From Triatoma infestans (lineage: Eukaryota > Arthropoda > Insecta > Hemiptera > Reduviidae): a stretch of DNA of 64,000 nucleotides. The position numbers were made by a program, and so were the translations under genes. The DNA is taken from NCBI GenBank assembly GCA_011037195.1, contig JAAEAF010003739.1, positions 1-64,000 of the forward strand. Direction: 5' to 3'. The notes under the pieces were generated by a model. The model did no database searches, was not told the DNA's origin, and saw only the letters and a program-made list of their open reading frames with translations. Each line of letters starts with the position of its first letter. Positions within the stretch are counted from its first letter, which is position 1. Shown here one piece after another: positions 12,741 to 24,200 of the stretch.

Positions 12741-13139
12741 TGGCTAGATCTTACGACGAAGATTGTAGAATCTCAAAGTTACCATTTTCCTTTGATAGTG
12801 TGACTGCTCTATAGCGCTTATCGTATTGACTCTCTTTGGGGCTGGTATAGGATTGAAACGTAATGTAGCCAGGCGTACAAACAACTTTCTGATTCTAGTT
12901 TAAGTAGCAGATGAATTGGTCCCACGAGGCTTCTGGGGCTCGCCTTTTATCGGTCTCTTTAACCCTTTTGTTTAATAAAAAATTTATCCGCCTCCAGCCA
13001 ATACCAAACACCTGACGAGCAGAACTATGGAACCGGCTAGAATCCATGATAGGTTTTTGACAGTTGCTGTAGGTACTGATATTTTAGAGATATCGTGGAC
13101 GATACATACTTCTGTGGCACTATGGTATAGTATTCGACC

Positions 13140-13580
13140 TCTATGGAGTAAAAAAAATGGGAACTCTGTGTGTGTGAACAAAATGCCTCAGAAACGAAAA
13201 ATCACAGAAAGCTCAAATTTAAATTTAATATTTCGTTTACATATTACCATCGCATGTGACTCGAAAGCAAAATCCACCAGGTGGAAGTGCGACTCTCTTG
13301 AAAATGGTTGTAAATATTTTCATTAAACTTGGTGTACAACCACACATGCATGAATAGCTAGTCACTTTTATTTGCAACATCTTGCTGGGAAAATTGATTT
13401 TTGGGGTGTTTTCTCTGTTCCGCTGCCCCCCCCCCAACATTAGCGCTAAGCTTTCCTCAAAGTATCACTTCAGTAAAATGTATCACCTATACAAATTAGG
13501 TTCTAACATTAATATAAATAGAAGCATTTTTAGGATTCGAAATTTGAAGAAAATAGGAAGTACGATTTTATAGGTTTTAA
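13140..13580 (-). repeat. Family A repeat, partial
   Basis: It contains aatgcctcagaaacgaaaaa, cagaaagctcaaattt, a C-rich run at 13424-13435 and agcgctaagctttcctcaaa. It covers the middle of the family in reverse orientation; the outer ends are missing. Confidence 0.6.
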
Positions 13581-14865
13581 ACCGACTAAGATTTCCTGTG
13601 ACTTTTGAATGTTAACTGTACTATATACAATCGTATCATTTTTAGAAAGAACTTATTTTAGGAAGTGTTTTGGAAGCCAGAGGTGAGGTTTGAATGTAAA
13701 CTACTGCTATAAGAGGACGTCCACAGTGTCCCCACTCGTGTATCCCCTTTCCACCTTTATTATGGCCAGCTCAATGGAACTTCCACTATAGGAAAATCAT
13801 TAAGTATTTAACAGTCGAAAGAACTCTCATTTGTCGTTTATATCCAATTTTTTTGTACCTTCTAGTTGCGGTTTATAATAATAAAATGGTAAATCATTAT
13901 TTTGAATTTAAATTTTTATTCGTAAACATATAAATATAAACATAAACATGTCTTTCTTTTAGGTACTCCAAATCAATCAGCTTTTATTAGATAACAGATA
14001 CGGAACTCTGCTAATTTGAAAAATACACTTATTGGTGCTTTACGATGCCAAGAAAAAAGTATTTAAGACGTGTTAAATCAATTTCTCCCCTTACGAAAGT
14101 CCATATCTTTCTCTGTTTTTCTTTATTTTAGACATAGCAAATCAGACAAAGGCATAGGAAATCTCGTTGAACATACGCATGCGCATATCTTAAACAATGA
14201 AGTTAAACATAAAACATAAAAGGGAGAATATGATCCTTACATCTTTGTAAACAATTCTGGACGTTTCACATTTCTGCATTAACAAACAAATGATAAAAAA
14301 AAAACTCAGAGTTAAAATTAGTAATGAGTTGGAGATTTCATTAGCTCTTTAAATCAGGAATTACAGTTTTAATTAAAATTTAAGAGAGAGAGAGAAAGAG
14401 TGAGAGCAAATGAGGGAAACAACAACAGCACAGTGCTGGGGAGATTATATTAACTAATAATTCATTAAGCACATACATACTTTACTGCGCACCCGAATCC
14501 GAAATAAAGGATTTCCTGTACATTAATAATCCTTATATTTCATCCACTTTGCTTCGTTTTTTCTACATTTCCAATTATTTTTATTTTTCCATCAAATTAT
14601 TTTCAGTCTGACCTTTAATATAATTGTTTCATGTTTAAAAAAAAACCTGGGTTAACAGGAATGATTTATAGGGAGGGAGTTGGGTTCCCAATACTGAAAA
14701 ACATCATACCATCTCACACGCCGCAGCTCTCATGAAAGTAAAAACTCTGATGAACTATTTAAAAATATATGTAATAAAATATTAATTGCATAGTAATTTA
14801 ATTTTACACAGTAATTTACTTATTTTAAATAATTTAAACAAATAATACTTTAAATAAATAACATT

Positions 14866-14960
14866 TACTTTCAGAAATATTTTCCGTGGTAGCCTGCTTC
14901 ATTTTGTGGTCATCGACCGGTTTCGGGCGTTCGCCCATCTTCACGATGCGTTTTTCAGAC
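14866..14960 (-). repeat. Second hammerhead-like repeat family, minus copy
   Basis: On the minus strand: CATC (stem I), GTGAAGA (the core would be CUGANGA, so the first base differs), T, GGGC-GAAC-GCCC (stem II with tetraloop, 14936-14925), GAAA, CCGG, TC, then GATG (stem I partner, 14914-14911). Downstream, gaccacaaaatgaagcaggctaccacgg and the following bases match the plus-strand copy at 45.9 kb. The stem II and stem I pairings are perfect in this copy. Confidence 0.45.
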
Positions 14961-15185
14961 AGTGTGACAACACCGACTTGCACAGAGTAGTTTTCACACT
15001 TAGTGAACTTAGTGTTTCGGTTCAAAGGAAATGTCAATGAGTTAGCATGGATTCTTTGCTGGGTCATATATCTTAGTGATGTTTTAAGTACCAATACCAA
15101 CATCAAATTTTTATAAATATAAAAATAATATATAAATATAATATATAAAAATCCACACATTGGCACAGGCAGATCACATCACAAA

Positions 15186-16019
15186 AAATGGTGTGAAACA
15201 CTCACACAACTTTCTCCTACTCCACTTCTCAAACTTATAAATTGACAAATTTAATGAAATTCGTCGCAAACTGAAAAAACTGTTCAGTAAAAGCGCACTT
15301 CCGGTTTACTATTTTCTTGAAACTCAGAATTTTGGCCATTTATTTAATTCTAATTAATTTTGTTTGGATGATAGAATTGTATAATCAACTATGAGAGCAT
15401 TTTAAAGAAAAATATAACCCCTCCCCTCCCCTAAAAGTGCCCTTAAATGATTTTACCACACAAATGTTATTAATAAAAGTTATACATCTTTGTATTTTTA
15501 GTTTATATAAGAAGTTTCAAGAAAATTGTCGGAGCAATTTTTGAGTGAAAGAATCATTTAGGAGTGAAGTGAAAAAATCATTTAGTAAAGTGGTAAAGTA
15601 AACGCACTTCCGGATATCCGATTTTTATCAAACTCGAAATTTCAATAACATATTTAATTGTAATTAACACTATTTAGATGATAGAATTGTCTAATAAACT
15701 GAAATAGCACTTTATCTGAAACCTAACCCCACCCCTCGCCCATAACTCTCCTTAAATGAATTTTCCCGGAGAAATGTTTCAAATAAAAGTTGTAGCTCTT
15801 TGTATATGCAGTTGATATATCAAGTTTGAAGAAAATCGTCGGAGCCGTTTTTGAGAAAATTGCAAAAAAGTAAAAAAAAAAAAACAACTATTAAAGTGGT
15901 ACTACCGGTTGAGGAATTTTGACAGACAACGTAGGGTCAGATCCCATGGTTAAACCTAAGCGGAATATCAAGTTTCAACTTTCTAAAGGTTTTTTGTTTT
16001 TGAGCTATGCTGGTCACAT

Positions 16020-16054
<35 letters not shown>

Positions 16055-16085
16055 GACCATTTGCTAAAAACAACTTTTTTAACTC
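15186..16085 (+). repeat. Family A repeat, nearly complete
   Basis: It starts tggtgtgaaacactcacaca followed by actttctcctactcc. Two similar inner modules follow (15240-15410 and 15480-15760), each with a cttccgg block and an aactcgaaatttt-like block, then cggatcc-like sequence and gcggaatatcaagtttcaac. A CATA/CA microsatellite (16016-16053) and accatttgctaaaaac close it. The final agagaaagta end is lost. Confidence 0.68.
16016..16053. repeat. CATA/CA microsatellite
   Basis: (CATA)n followed by (CA)n at the position where family A copies carry a short CA run. Confidence 0.95.
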
Positions 16086-16894
16086 CGGGTAAGATCGGGT
16101 AAGTTCGTTCGTAAGATCGTAAGTAATGTTCACCGCGCTTGTAACCCCCACTCTTATTTTAAAAAAGTTAATAAGAACATACATTTTTCTATACTAACTC
16201 AATGAATTTTTTTATATATACATATATATATTAAATTCTCCAGCGCCACGCCCAACTGTGAACCTCCAACTTCCTACGTTTTTATAGATCTCCTGATACA
16301 CATACAATTCATTCATTTTCCTATTCTTTTACGTCCGATTCTTAGATTTGACAACAAATTATTAAATTAATTTATTTGATTTTTGATTATTTTGATAATC
16401 AGGCCAATATATACAATTTTTACTGTGACCTAATATTGTTCGTAACTAATACAAAAATGAAAATTTTTTTTTGATGTTGAAATTGAAATAAAATAAAAAT
16501 ATGAAAATTAGTTCTTTTTTATTTAATTTTTTTTTTCAAATAGCTGGGGGTTCAGTCGCACAATCGCGAATACCAGTAGCCGCCACTGCTCTAAAAATCA
16601 TTTAAAAAAAAAGTGTTGCCAACGTTCAATTAAACAACAATTTAAGATTTGGACGAAATATGCTGAAATATATTAATAATATTTAAAGTAAGGTAGAAAT
16701 TTTCAAATAAAAAATTGGTTTAACAGTTTAAAATCAATAAATGACATATCAGTAAGGTATAATATAATTTTGCTTAACTTTAATCTAATGTTCTAAAATC
16801 TTTCTGAACATAACCTCTTCCTCTTTTCAATGGACAACGTTCTCAAAGAGGTTGCCGTACATGTTTCTGTCATATTGATTTTAAACGAAACCTC

Positions 16895-17060
16895 CGTGTC
16901 GGATCCGAGGTTGTTAACTAAAACGGAAAATCAGATTTGAGCTCCCTTGGATTTTCCTCTTTTTTGTTTGAGATATTATGTTTCAAACACACCCACATCC
17001 ACAAGCCATTCGCAAAAAACAAACTCTATCAAAACTTGCATTTCTGGGAAAAACAAATAA
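16895..17060 (+). repeat. Family A repeat, 3' fragment
   Basis: gtgtcggatccgaggttg, acggaaaatcagatttgagc and gtttgagatattatg plus CA-rich sequence follow the order of the family A end. Divergence is higher than in the other copies. Confidence 0.45.
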
Positions 17061-17339
17061 ATTTTAAAACTGACATGATTCCAAAGAGAATAATGAAGGA
17101 AAAACCTGAAAATTCAATGGTAAACTGATATAGCCGGCGGTTATCTCGGTCTAACAACATGAACAACACTTCAATACTGAACACAGGGCAACCATAGTAT
17201 ACGCTGTACATAGGAATCAACTGCAGGTATAAGTTGCTGATAGGTGAATGAAAGTTGAGTTTAGTGCCCAGCCGGAAGATGAACTAGTACATTATCAGAT
17301 ACTCATATTGCCTACTTTCTATAGACGTTGGCACATACA

Positions 17340-17745
17340 CACAGGAAGCCACCACTGAGGGAACAGTAGCGTTATACTTTCCTCTAAAGTACCACTTCAG
17401 TATAATATATGGTTTTCCACCCAGATCATATTAATACGCACTACAAACATTGATAGAATTCTAAATTTAAAGAATTTTACAGAATAGGTTTCAGAGTTTC
17501 TCTCACACGGTGCAACAATTTTCTTTAAAATTGGAATGTTTGCTGCATCTGTCGAAACGAATCACTTTTATCTGAACTATTTTTCCTATAAAAAAATTGA
17601 TTTTGAATAGTTGTGCTGAATTTGTGGCGTTAAATTTCCAATTATAAATTGTATTAATTTGTGATTTAAATTATTTTCGAATATAAATTATTTGTGATTT
17701 TCATAAGAGAAAGTCGTGTGAGTGTTTCACACCAGTCTTTTTTTG
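17340..17745 (-). repeat. Family A repeat, 5' part
   Basis: gcgttatactttcctctaaa, gtaccacttcagtataatat and tcacttttatctgaac lead to the end signature ataagagaaagtcgtgtgag and gtttcacacc (17703-17738). This copy shows the intact sequence at the site where LINE family B later inserted in the copy at 27.3 kb. Confidence 0.65.
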
Positions 17746-18179
17746 TATTAAATTTCTTATATAAAATACTATTGATAAATAACAATAAACTGTTCTGGTT
17801 TTACATAGCAATAAATTAGTAAATTTTATACTAAATTCAGATCTTGAAATATTATTGAATTCTTGTAGGTGAAAGCTTCCACTAAAAACATGGTACCAGT
17901 CGTTAATAGATGCTTTACAAAAAAAACATAAATCAAGTTAGAGAAGCTATAAGTTTTAAATAAATTTGAGGTTGAGTTAAAGGTTCATATAGATAGAAAC
18001 ACCTAGCTGGTTACTGCATCTGGAATCTGTGACTTTTGTAAGGTCTGACTGATGTAGATGTTCTTGTACGCAGTTATCACTTCATCGTCAGTCATCTTCA
18101 TTATATAGGGAGGTGACACTAATAAACTGACTCTTCTGAGAAAAGTGTGATCTCTTCCTGTCCTTCCAGAACCATCCAA

Positions 18180-18609
18180 AAATGAATTTTCCTAGAAAAA
18201 TCTTTCAGACAAGAGTGATAAGTCCCTGGTATAAGATGTGTCGTTAGTATACCAACTTTAGTGAAAATCCTAGAAAAGAGAAAAAGCCATTCAGTAAAAT
18301 TACACTTCCGCTGAATTGATTTCCGTTAAACTAGGAAATTGTGGCCACATATTTAATTCTTATTAATATTATATACATGTAAAACGCGAAATATAATACA
18401 TGCAACATATAAAATACGAAAAAGACATTTTAGTGGAAAAGCCTCCACGTCTCCCCTCCCACTAGAATCTATCTCCCTTAAAATGAATTTTTCTGCATAA
18501 AATTGATACTCCTTGTACGTAATTTGTTTGTAAAAATTTAAAGAAAATCGTAGGAGTCATTTTCTAGGACAAATTGGGGAAAAAAGTATGGAAAAAATAT
18601 TCAGTAAGA
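18180..18609 (+). repeat. Family A repeat, left part, interrupted by the I-like LINE
   Basis: It contains ttcagtaaaattacacttcc, atttaattcttattaatatt, aaagaaaatcgtaggagtca and finally aatattcagtaaga, where the LINE poly-A begins. The remaining family A sequence resumes at about 24045. Confidence 0.6.
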
Positions 18610-18759
18610 TTTTTTTTTTCCCTATTTGACTTTAGTTTGACACTATTAGCCAGAACAAAAGTTAAATATTTACAAATTTAAAGAAAATTATATTCTATTT
18701 CATATTTACATGAGGTGTTTTTGTATTTTTGTTTTTACCATAAAATATAGCGAATTCAT

Positions 18760-21700
18760 TTATTCTCTTCAACTATGTTTTTAATAAATTTAACTAATTC
18801 TTTATATACTCGGAAGTTTTTACTTTCAAGGGTGTCTATATAGTTATAGTTTTTCGGAAAGTAAATATTTATTTTATCTAACATAGATTTTCTTAAATTT
18901 TCAAATTTTTTACAGATCATGACGGTGTGTTCCATATCTTCTGTCTTATTGCATACTGTACATAACGGAGAATCAGTCTGTCCTATTTTATGAAGATATT
19001 GTCTACATACATAATTAACACATGATTAACGCGTAATCTGTTAATAATTGTAGTGAAATGTATACTATTGTCAGTATGTTTGTACCAAGGTCTCATAGTT
19101 ATAGATGGATTAATAATACTTTTGTAAAATCGGCCCTTATCTGAAGTTGTGTACTGTCTTTGCCATTTGCGTTTACTCTAATGTGACTTTTAAAATCTGA
19201 ATATGGTAGTTTTAGATTCATTAATGACCCTGTTATTGTTGCTTGTTTTGCCATAGAATCCACTATTTCATTCCCCTCAATGCCGCAATGTGCCTTGCTC
19301 CAAGCAAAACACACTGACTTACCCCCCGCCTCTTTAATTTTAATATTGTTTTTATTATGTTAATTACTATAATATTATTATACTTTTTGTGGAATTTATT
19401 AGATTTCATTTATATAGAGCGCTTTTAGAATCTGAAATTACTAAGAATTTTGATGCTGATAAATATTCTAGATATTTATGTGCTTCCCATATCGCCACCA
19501 GCTCTGCCGTAAATATCGAAGTGTAGGTAGGCAATCTGTAGAGCTTTCCAACTTTGGTTACAGAATCATAAAATATAAAATGCACAGCCTACAATTTCAT
19601 TCGTCTTAGAGCCGTCAGTAAATATATTGTAACTGTCTGAGTGCAGTTTTTTAATTTCATCATTAAAAACTGGATTACGGATTGCTGTCGGTAATAAAGA
19701 GAAGTCTTCTAAAAACCAAATATTTAGAGAAATATTTATTATTGAATGGAAATTAACAGTAAATATGGGTAAGTTATCACTAGTGTACATTATCTCTTTT
19801 AAATATACATTATCTCTGAAACTGACGGCTAAAGGAGGTGATATCTTATGTTTCCAATAGTTATGCGTCAAGTCTTTGAAATTTAATTGTCGAACCAGAG
19901 TATACATTTCAGAGTCACTAGAGGCTAACTTCAGAAAAAATCTGTCTGTCAACATTTCCCATCTAAGTTTCATAGGTAATTCACCCGCCTCCGCATGCAA
20001 AACATCTATCGGCGTACTCCGCAAACAGCCTAGACATAACCTAAGGCACTTGTTTTGAATAATTTCTAATTTGTTCAAGGTAGTTTTACGCAACTGACCA
20101 TAGAATTGACAACACCAATCAAGGTTGCTGCGAATAGTTGCCCTGTAGAACATAAGTGAAACATTCGGATCAGCCCCCCATTTAAAATGTGAAATTGCAC
20201 GCAAGACATTAACATATTTTGGCAGCTTATCTTCTAAGTTCTTTACATGTTCCTTCCATGTCAAAACTTTATCCATAATAAGGCCGAGGTATTTTACCGT
20301 CCTAACACATTTTATGTTATAATCACCTAGACTGACCGGGTCTCCGATAGAAAGTCTTCTTCTTGTGAACGGGCAGATCACCGATTTGTTCTCCGATATG
20401 CTTAGACCCAATCCACTAACATATTTGTTTAATGCAGTCACGGAATTGTTCAAAGAATCAACGCATGTCAGAATGTCATTATTTATGGAATACATGCAAA
20501 TATCATCCGCATATTGCAATATTTGGGTTTCCGGGTGAATTATCTTTTCCAATTCGGATACGTAAATTGTGTGTAGTAGCGGGCTGAGGATATCCCCTTG
20601 GGGCAATCGAATTCGTGCAATCTGTGGCCCAATTAATTCATTGTTAACTCGTAAATATATCTTGCTTTCAGATATTAACTTTATAATGTTAATAACGAAA
20701 GGTTGTGGGAGACCTATAGAAATCATACTATTGTAGGGAAGTGGTATTTGAACATTATCATATGCTGAAGTAATATCCAAGAACACAGCCAATACAGTTT
20801 TATTAGAAGTTAGGGATAGTTGTATAACAGTTATACAAATTTACATTATGTTGGACAGATTTACTCTTTCTAAACACATACTGAGTTCTGGGGAGCATCC
20901 CCCTCCCCTCCAGCCACCATTCCATTCTATTTTTTATCATGCGTTCCATAGTTTTCATAACGCATGAGGACAGCGCTATAGTCCTATAAGATGAGGCTTC
21001 ATCTTGCGGCTTATTACTTTTTAAAATAGGTATAACGATATATTCTTTTCATTCTTTTGGAAATTCGCTACTTCGCCAAAAGCTATTATATAAATCTAAG
21101 AGAGCGTATTTTCCTACTGCTACCTTTTGTGATAACATTGAATAATGAATCTGATCTTTACACGGACTAGAATTATTGTTCTGTTTAAGAGCATAAGATA
21201 ATTCATTGTAGGAAAATAATTTTAAGAGTGGATGGTCATTTTCTGTCGAGTTAGGTATTAAATTAATACAATTTTGGGCTATAGGAGGTAAGAGTTTATT
21301 TAAAAGATCCTGTGTCCATTCTCCTTTTACAATTCGGGGGGTATTGATAGAGATGTTTTTAATATTTTTAATCTGTGACCATATTGTTTTAATTGCAGTA
21401 TTTCTATTTAATGTGGAACAGAATTTTTGCCAGGATTCTTTTTTAGCTTTTTTAATTATTTTTATAGCTATTGCAGTATGTTTTTTTAAGATTTAAAAAA
21501 TTATCTAAACACGGATATTGTTTGTATGTGTTGTAAGCTAATTTTCTTTGGTTAATAGCAGTCAGACATTCAGCAGTCCACCAAGGTTTATTTTGTTGCG
21601 TTTTATTGAAAGGAATTCTAGTTTTATATTGTGGTATAGATATTTCACTCGACCTATTGATAGCTGAAATAAATTTATTATATTTTCTATATTGCTTAAA

Positions 21701-22470
21701 TGTCCATCAAATATCTGCAGTCTGTCTAATTAGCTCTATCTATTTTCCATCTTTTCCTAGAAGTGAATTGCACTGTGGGAACGCAACAATTTTCCGCCTG
21801 AATTATGATAGGAAGGTGATCGGATCCCATCGGGTCGTCAAGGGTGAATCACTTGAACATCGGACTGATGTCAGCTAAACAAAGAGTTATATCCAATGCC
21901 GATTTGTTTATATATGAAGTATGTTTCACCAGTGTAGCAGATCCGTCATTAAGGTAAACTAAATCGTTATCCTCTAAAACGTCCAAAAATACCCGACCCT
22001 TATTATCATTGTAACTGGAACCAAATGCAGTGTGATGTACATTAAAATCCCCACCTAAAATACAAGGATAGGGAATACTTTTGATTAGAGAAAACCCATT
22101 TCTGATAAGGAATGTTATTATCCGGTGGATTGTAGCAGGAAACTATTGAAATGTAATTATTTTCATCGGAACGGATAGATATACCTACAATATTAACGTT
22201 ATTTATTTTAATTAAGTTAAATAATTGTTTGAACGGACAGATTTATGTATTAATATAGCGGTTCCAGCCTTGCCATCTTTACGTGAATGAGCTACAATAT
22301 TATAATTAGTAAATTTTATTTTAGTATTAGGTTTTAGCCAAGTTTCAGAAATCAGTGTATTTTAATATTATTTTGCAAACATGTTTCTAAAGAACCATGA
22401 CAAGAACCTTGTGATATCTAAAAATACTTCTCGTATTCCATTGTAATATATGTATAGACTGCATAAACAT
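18760..22470 (-). pseudogene. LINE ORF2 (endonuclease, RT, RNase H), broken
   Basis: ORF2 relic. The endonuclease starts near 22445 (QWNTRSI), with SETWLKPN near 22350, GDFNVHHTAFGS near 22040 and GSDHLPI near 21820. The linker with NKPWWTAEC is near 21580. The longest open part, 19566-20792, holds the reverse transcriptase: FLDITSAYDNV, RLPQGDILSPLL and the catalytic QYADDICMY, so the active-site DD is kept. RNase H follows with FTDGSKTNE (19620) and, after a frameshift, KAHCGIEGNEIVDS (about 19290-19250). A terminal CTVCNKTEDMEHTVMIC segment sits near 18950, and the final stop is near 18760. Frameshifts occur in the endonuclease, before the RT and in RNase H. Confidence 0.82.
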
Positions 22471-22598
22471 GAGAAATGTTGAAAGTTCAAACATATAAAT
22501 AAATATAAATCCATCTTTTAAATGTAATAGGACTATGTATATGGATAAGCTTCCAGCCTTTCTTTAATTAAATTTATCATTTCATTTTCGTCAATTTG

Positions 22599-23876
22599 TT
22601 ATTTTAAATTTGGTATTAAATTATGGATAATTGAGGTAATAATCTCAAGAAGCCATTCTTTAGATGATTGCTGAGAATCATTAATTTTTATACCTTCTGG
22701 TTTATAAGGATTTAAAGGTACTATCCCTCCAGGAGTATTTTTTGGTGTTTCAACAAGAATTAATTGTTCTCGAATTTCAGTTTGAGAATAGTTTGGTTTC
22801 GGAGGTGAATAAATTCGTATTCGCTTACTGCTAGATTGATATCCAGCATTGTTTTCGACAGGTTCACTAGGTTGAGGAGTAATTTGTGTAATCAAACGAG
22901 GAAATTCCTCAATTGATTTAAGAGAGGGTACAATCGCGTTAGCATATGATTTAGAGAGTCGCTCCTTAGCGTCATGAAATGAGATATTTTGTGTGCCTAT
23001 GAAATTTCTGATTGTTTCCTGTTTTTTTCTTTCTACACAGGTTTTATCCAATGATGAATGAGACAAACCACAGTGAACGCACTTCAGTTTATTACTGTTA
23101 GGACAAATCTTCCTATCGTGTTCTTCCGAACACAAACTACATCTAATCTTTCCCTTGCATTGCCTACTTACATGTCCAAACCGTAAACAATTATAACATT
23201 GTAAAGGGTTCTGTATATAAGGTTCTACAGGACATCTTACACAACGTAAAAATACATATTCCGGAAGTGTGTGACCTCTCAACGTTAACAATACTGTGTA
23301 TGTCGGTTGTTCAATCATTTCCCCTTTGTCATCTTTAATTTTTCTAGAAAATCTTTTCACATTTATTAATTTTACACTTGTCTCATATTTGTAGTTTGTA
23401 TATGTTTTTAACTAACTCCCCTTCGGAAAGTGACAAATCTACATTTTTAATGATTCCCTGTCTCTTTAAAAGTGATTTGGGAATATAAACAGTCATATCT
23501 TTTTCTTTGAAAAAAGTAGAATTTACTAAAGTATTGGCACTACTGCCGCTATTAACTGTTATTTTAATTTTATTCCTACCCACACTTTTGATTTCCTTAA
23601 TATCTTTTTGGATAATATGATGTTTATTGTTAATTAATTTGCCCACAGACAGGGGATGAAGTTTCCCCAAAGCACTATTTTCTCTGTTACCTTCTATTAT
23701 AACCTCAAACGGCCCTGGATCTCCAGGCAAATAAGATCGACTGGATTATTTCTATTTCCATCCAACTCCATGTTAGTATTAATATTAGAAACACTCTTAC
23801 CTGAATTTTCCTTTTTCACTTCCCATTGTGACGAAATCGCGTTCGGAGGCCCAGGGCCTCCGCCCGTAACATTCAT
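22599..23876 (-). pseudogene. LINE ORF1 (Gag-like, zinc knuckles), frameshifted
   Basis: This is the nucleic-acid-binding protein of the LINE. A plausible start ATG is at 23876. The frame shifts near 23725 (into a segment reading LPGDPGPFEVIIEG) and again near 23385, after which it stays open to 22599. In the last segment three knuckles follow one another: CYNCLRFGHVSRQC, CSLCSEEHDRKIC and CVHCGLSHSSLDKTC. The first and third fit the CCHC spacing well. A Pro-rich, Ser-rich tail follows. ORF1 proteins of the I and Jockey groups coat the element RNA. The breaks mean this copy makes no complete protein. Confidence 0.8.
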
Positions 23877-24044
23877 TTATATAAAATCAAAATGATTATC
23901 CTATGTTGAAGTATAAAAAGATAAATAAAATCAAAAAAGTACCTCTTCAACACAACTAACACAGATAACAATAATAACCAATGAGCACTTCTGAAAATAA
24001 AAGAAAAAAAAAAAAAAACAAGAAAATAGAAACAAAAAAGAAAG

Positions 24045-24200
24045 AACTGATTTGAACTTACTGCAATTTTCCATTTTTGAGTCATGCTGATCACACATAA
24101 ACACACACGCACACGAATTGCTAGAAACTATCCTACGACCTCAAATTGTATTTCCAATGAAAATGCGATTACCAATAGTAAGTAGGGAAATAAAGCAAAA
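24045..24200 (+). repeat. Family A repeat, right part after the LINE
   Basis: gatttgaacttactgcaatt, ttttgagtcatgctgatcac, CA-rich sequence, then aatttgctagaaac-like sequence and ccaatgaaaatgcg are the last third of the family. Roughly 90 bases expected between the two parts are missing or unrecognisable. The A-rich stretch 23998-24040 fills the gap. Confidence 0.55.

Larger units (their letters stand above)
18610..23895 (-). mobile_element. I-clade-like LINE, near full length, defective
   Basis: This is a minus-strand non-LTR retrotransposon of about 5.3 kb. Reading on the minus strand, it has ORF1 with CCHC knuckles, ORF2 with endonuclease, reverse transcriptase, RNase H and a C-terminal cysteine/histidine motif, then a 3' tail of about ten A (18610-18619). 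ORF1 with three knuckles plus an RNase H in ORF2 suits the I clade rather than Jockey, which lacks RNase H. Several frameshifts and stops make it inactive. The 3' flank is family A sequence ending at 18609, and family A resumes near 24045, so the LINE landed inside an older repeat. No clear target duplication was found, and some flanking sequence seems lost. Confidence 0.85.

Noticed and set aside
14834..15166. 110-codon minus-strand open frame as a gene
   Set aside because: It runs through the hammerhead-like repeat and the AT-rich flank, with no recognisable domain.
19566..20792. Long open frame as a host gene
   Set aside because: It is the reverse transcriptase of a LINE (FLDITSAYDNV, YADD) flanked by endonuclease, RNase H and a poly-A tail.
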